DNA from: Alcaligenaceae bacterium
GTDB lineage: Bacteria > Pseudomonadota > Gammaproteobacteria > Burkholderiales > Burkholderiaceae_B
NCBI GenBank assembly: GCA_012511095.1
Contig: JAAZGT010000267.1
Coordinates: 1-15,823 of the forward strand
Reading direction: 5' to 3'
Length of the DNA: 15,823 nt
The position numbers and the translations under genes are program-made. Positions within the stretch are counted from its first letter, which is position 1; each line of letters opens with the position of its first letter. Below the pieces are notes generated by a model, which was not told where the DNA came from, searched no databases, and saw only the letters and a list, made by a program, of their open reading frames with translations. Below are positions 14,435 through 15,823 of this stretch, piece after piece.

Positions 14435-15110
14435 GGAGTAGACCTTTTGAATTAGCGTCACCTAATAATAGGGTGGTAATCTCTGCAGGGTGATGAGCAA
14501 TCGCATCAGGTTTGCATGCTATTGCTGCGGCTACATCTAAACTGTAGCCATAGGTTACAGCGATGGTTTTCATGCCTGCATCTTTACCTGCAATAATATC
14601 ACGTTCATCGTCGCCAATATATACACATTGGCTAGGTTTTTTACCTATTTGCTCAGCGGCGTAGATTAGACCGCCTGGCTCGGGTTTAAAGTAAGGGGTG
14701 GTGTCCCCACAGACGTTGACATGGCTTCGGCCAGTTATTTTTAAATAATCAAATAAAGGTTGAGAGAGCGCCTCACTTTTGTTGGTGACGATGCCCCAAA
14801 TAATATTACGTTGTTCGAGTGCATCAAGTAACTCGGTGATTCGTGGGAAAAAGTGGCTGTTATCCAGCATGCAATTGCGATAATCAGCTAAAAAGCTATC
14901 CCTAAAATAAGGGTAGACAAGAGCATCTTGTTCGAGCTCAAGTGCGGCCTTTAATAACCCACGTGTGCCCATTGAGGCAACTACACGAAGTTCTTCGAAA
15001 GGGAGTGGTGGCAGGTAGCATTTTTCACGTTGCAGATTGGCTGCTAAAGCTAAACCTGGAGCGCTATCAACAAGCGTGCCATCTAAGTCGAATAAAACCG
15101 TATCAATCAT
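14427..15110 (-). CDS. gph: Phosphoglycolate phosphatase (HAD family)
   Basis: Gph dephosphorylates 2-phosphoglycolate, a by-product of repair of oxidatively damaged DNA ends and of Rubisco side reactions where present. The 227 residues hold all HAD motifs: motif I DLDGT with nucleophile Asp8 and acid/base Asp10, motif II TNKS (109-112), the Lys of FKPEPGG (Lys142), and motif IV GDDERD (166-171). A helical cap (about 15-90) is of the usual Gph type. The start codon overlaps the ubiG stop as ATGA, and its own stop overlaps the next gene, so the three genes are probably one translationally coupled operon. A general HAD phosphatase with another substrate is possible, but the ubiG-gph order is common in proteobacteria. 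Confidence 0.93.
   Translation of the reverse strand: MIDTVLFDLDGTLVDSAPGLALAANLQREKCYLPPLPFEELRVVASMGTRGLLKAALELEQDALVYPYFRDSFLADYRNCMLDNSHFFPRITELLDALEQRNIIWGIVTNKSEALSQPLFDYLKITGRSHVNVCGDTTPYFKPEPGGLIYAAEQIGKKPSQCVYIGDDERDIIAGKDAGMKTIAVTYGYSLDVAAAIACKPDAIAHHPAEITTLLLGDANSKGLLHA
14443..14448 (-). promoter_or_regulatory. Ribosome binding site fixing the lipoprotein start
   Basis: AAAAGG on the - strand, 8 nt before the ATG at 14434 and inside the 3' end of gph. No comparable site precedes the alternative ATG at 14407. Confidence 0.5.
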
Positions 15111-15820
15111 TTTTGTGCTGCAATAAAGTAGTTAACCGTAGCATCCTGCGTGAAAGAATAGGTTTTAGAAAAGAAATTATAGTCAAGCCCTCTAATATTT
15201 CGAAGAGATAGACCAGACTGCTCAATAGTATGACGTAGTTCGCTAGGCTTTAGTAGTTGGTTGTAAGTATGTGTGCCCTTTGGAACCATGCCGAGAATGT
15301 ATTCTGCTGCTACGATTAGTTGTAAAAATGACTTGATATTGCGATTGATGGTGGAGAAAAAAACCCAACCGCCAGGTTTTACCATTTGAGCACAGGCACG
15401 AATAATTGCATGTGGATCAGGTACATGCTCAAGCATTTCCATGCAGGTCACTACATCAAAGTACTCAGGAAATTGCTCTGCCATTTCTTCAGCAGGAATT
15501 TTTTTATAGTTAATAGATAATTGGCTTTCAAGGCTATGAAGTCTAGCCACGGTTAGGGATTTTTGTGCTAAATCAATTCCAGTGACATTAGCTCCTGCTT
15601 TTGCAAGGCTTTCAGCCAAAATGCCGCCACCACAACCTACATCAATAACTTCTTTGTTGTGTAGATCGCCAGCTAGGTCCAAAACCCACTGGGTGCGTAA
15701 AGGGTTGATTTTGTGTAGGGGCCCAAACTCACCCTCGGTGTCCCACCATTTTGAGGCAACAGCGCTAAATTTTTCGATTTCAGAGGGGTCCACATTAGTA
15801 TGTTTTGGATTATCGCTCAT
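15107..15820 (-). CDS. ubiG: Ubiquinone O-methyltransferase UbiG
   Basis: UbiG is the SAM-dependent enzyme that performs both O-methylations in ubiquinone synthesis, and it associates with the inner membrane. The 237 residues are complete, with the ATG at 15820 three bases from the window end. The N-terminal EIEKFSAVASKWWDTEGEFGPLHKINPLR is diagnostic. SAM motif I is VIDVGCGGGILAE (58-70), then GIDLAQKSL, and CMEMLEHVPDP mid-protein. KGTHTYNQLLKPSEL is also typical. The stop overlaps the gph start by 4 nt. Promoter and ribosome site lie beyond the window. Together with ubiC at 6918-7496, it indicates a quinone pathway spread over separate operons. Confidence 0.98.
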   Translation of the reverse strand: MSDNPKHTNVDPSEIEKFSAVASKWWDTEGEFGPLHKINPLRTQWVLDLAGDLHNKEVIDVGCGGGILAESLAKAGANVTGIDLAQKSLTVARLHSLESQLSINYKKIPAEEMAEQFPEYFDVVTCMEMLEHVPDPHAIIRACAQMVKPGGWVFFSTINRNIKSFLQLIVAAEYILGMVPKGTHTYNQLLKPSELRHTIEQSGLSLRNIRGLDYNFFSKTYSFTQDATVNYFIAAQK

Positions 15821-15823
15821 AGT

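Noticed and set aside
1..15823. CRISPR array, IS element, prophage or toxin-antitoxin module
   Set aside because: No regularly spaced repeats, transposase, integrase or short paired toxin-antitoxin frames were found. All but two of the genes are assignable core genes.

Overview
The window looks like chromosomal core DNA of an AT-rich betaproteobacterium, most likely Burkholderiales (an Alcaligenaceae relative with reduced GC). This is inferred from a circularly permuted, two-piece tmRNA gene of the betaproteobacterial kind, a nadE-glnB pair, a ubiG-gph-OmpA-type lipoprotein cluster, ubiC, and protein sequences that read as betaproteobacterial. No species is claimed. I see no insertion sequence, prophage, CRISPR array or tRNA.

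Layout. 1-78: 3' end of an unidentified + strand gene, followed by a strong hairpin terminator. 219-3053: rdgC (-) and recA-recX (+) diverge from a 187-bp region that holds a perfect CTGT-N8-ACAG LexA box abutting a TATAAT -10 element. 3198-4616: argH (-), convergent with recX across a bidirectional terminator. 4763-6907: nadE then glnB (+). 6918-7496: ubiC (-), whose start lies only 20 bp from the divergent start of an RluF-like pseudouridine synthase (7517-8254, +). 8370-8924: a lipoprotein with a SecD-type P1-head domain (+). 9018-10244: an MltB-family lytic transglycosylase (-), divergent from prc (10362-12599, +). 12694-13383: an unrecognised 229-residue protein (-). 13525-13800: permuted tmRNA gene (+). 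13820-15820: ubiG-gph-OmpA-like lipoprotein operon (-), with overlapping start and stop codons.

Themes. recA, recX and rdgC group the recombinase with two modulators next to an SOS operator. nadE and glnB put NAD synthesis next to the PII nitrogen sensor. ubiC and ubiG are both ubiquinone genes but lie in different operons. mltB, prc, and the two lipoproteins are envelope genes. ssrA and prc both concern protein quality control.

Most notable observations: (1) the glutaminase half of NadE seems to have lost its catalytic cysteine (Gly154 in an I-G-D-D-I-W context) and the surrounding lysine motif, while the synthetase half is intact. This predicts an ammonia-dependent enzyme with a pseudo-amidase domain beside PII. 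(2) The tmRNA gene is permuted, and base pairing between its two pieces can be traced by eye. (3) Prc carries a lipobox rather than an ordinary signal peptide. (4) A lone SecD-head domain is tethered as a lipoprotein. (5) An unrecognised protein sits beside ssrA. The two-piece tmRNA class is already known; the NadE change is the best candidate for something little described.
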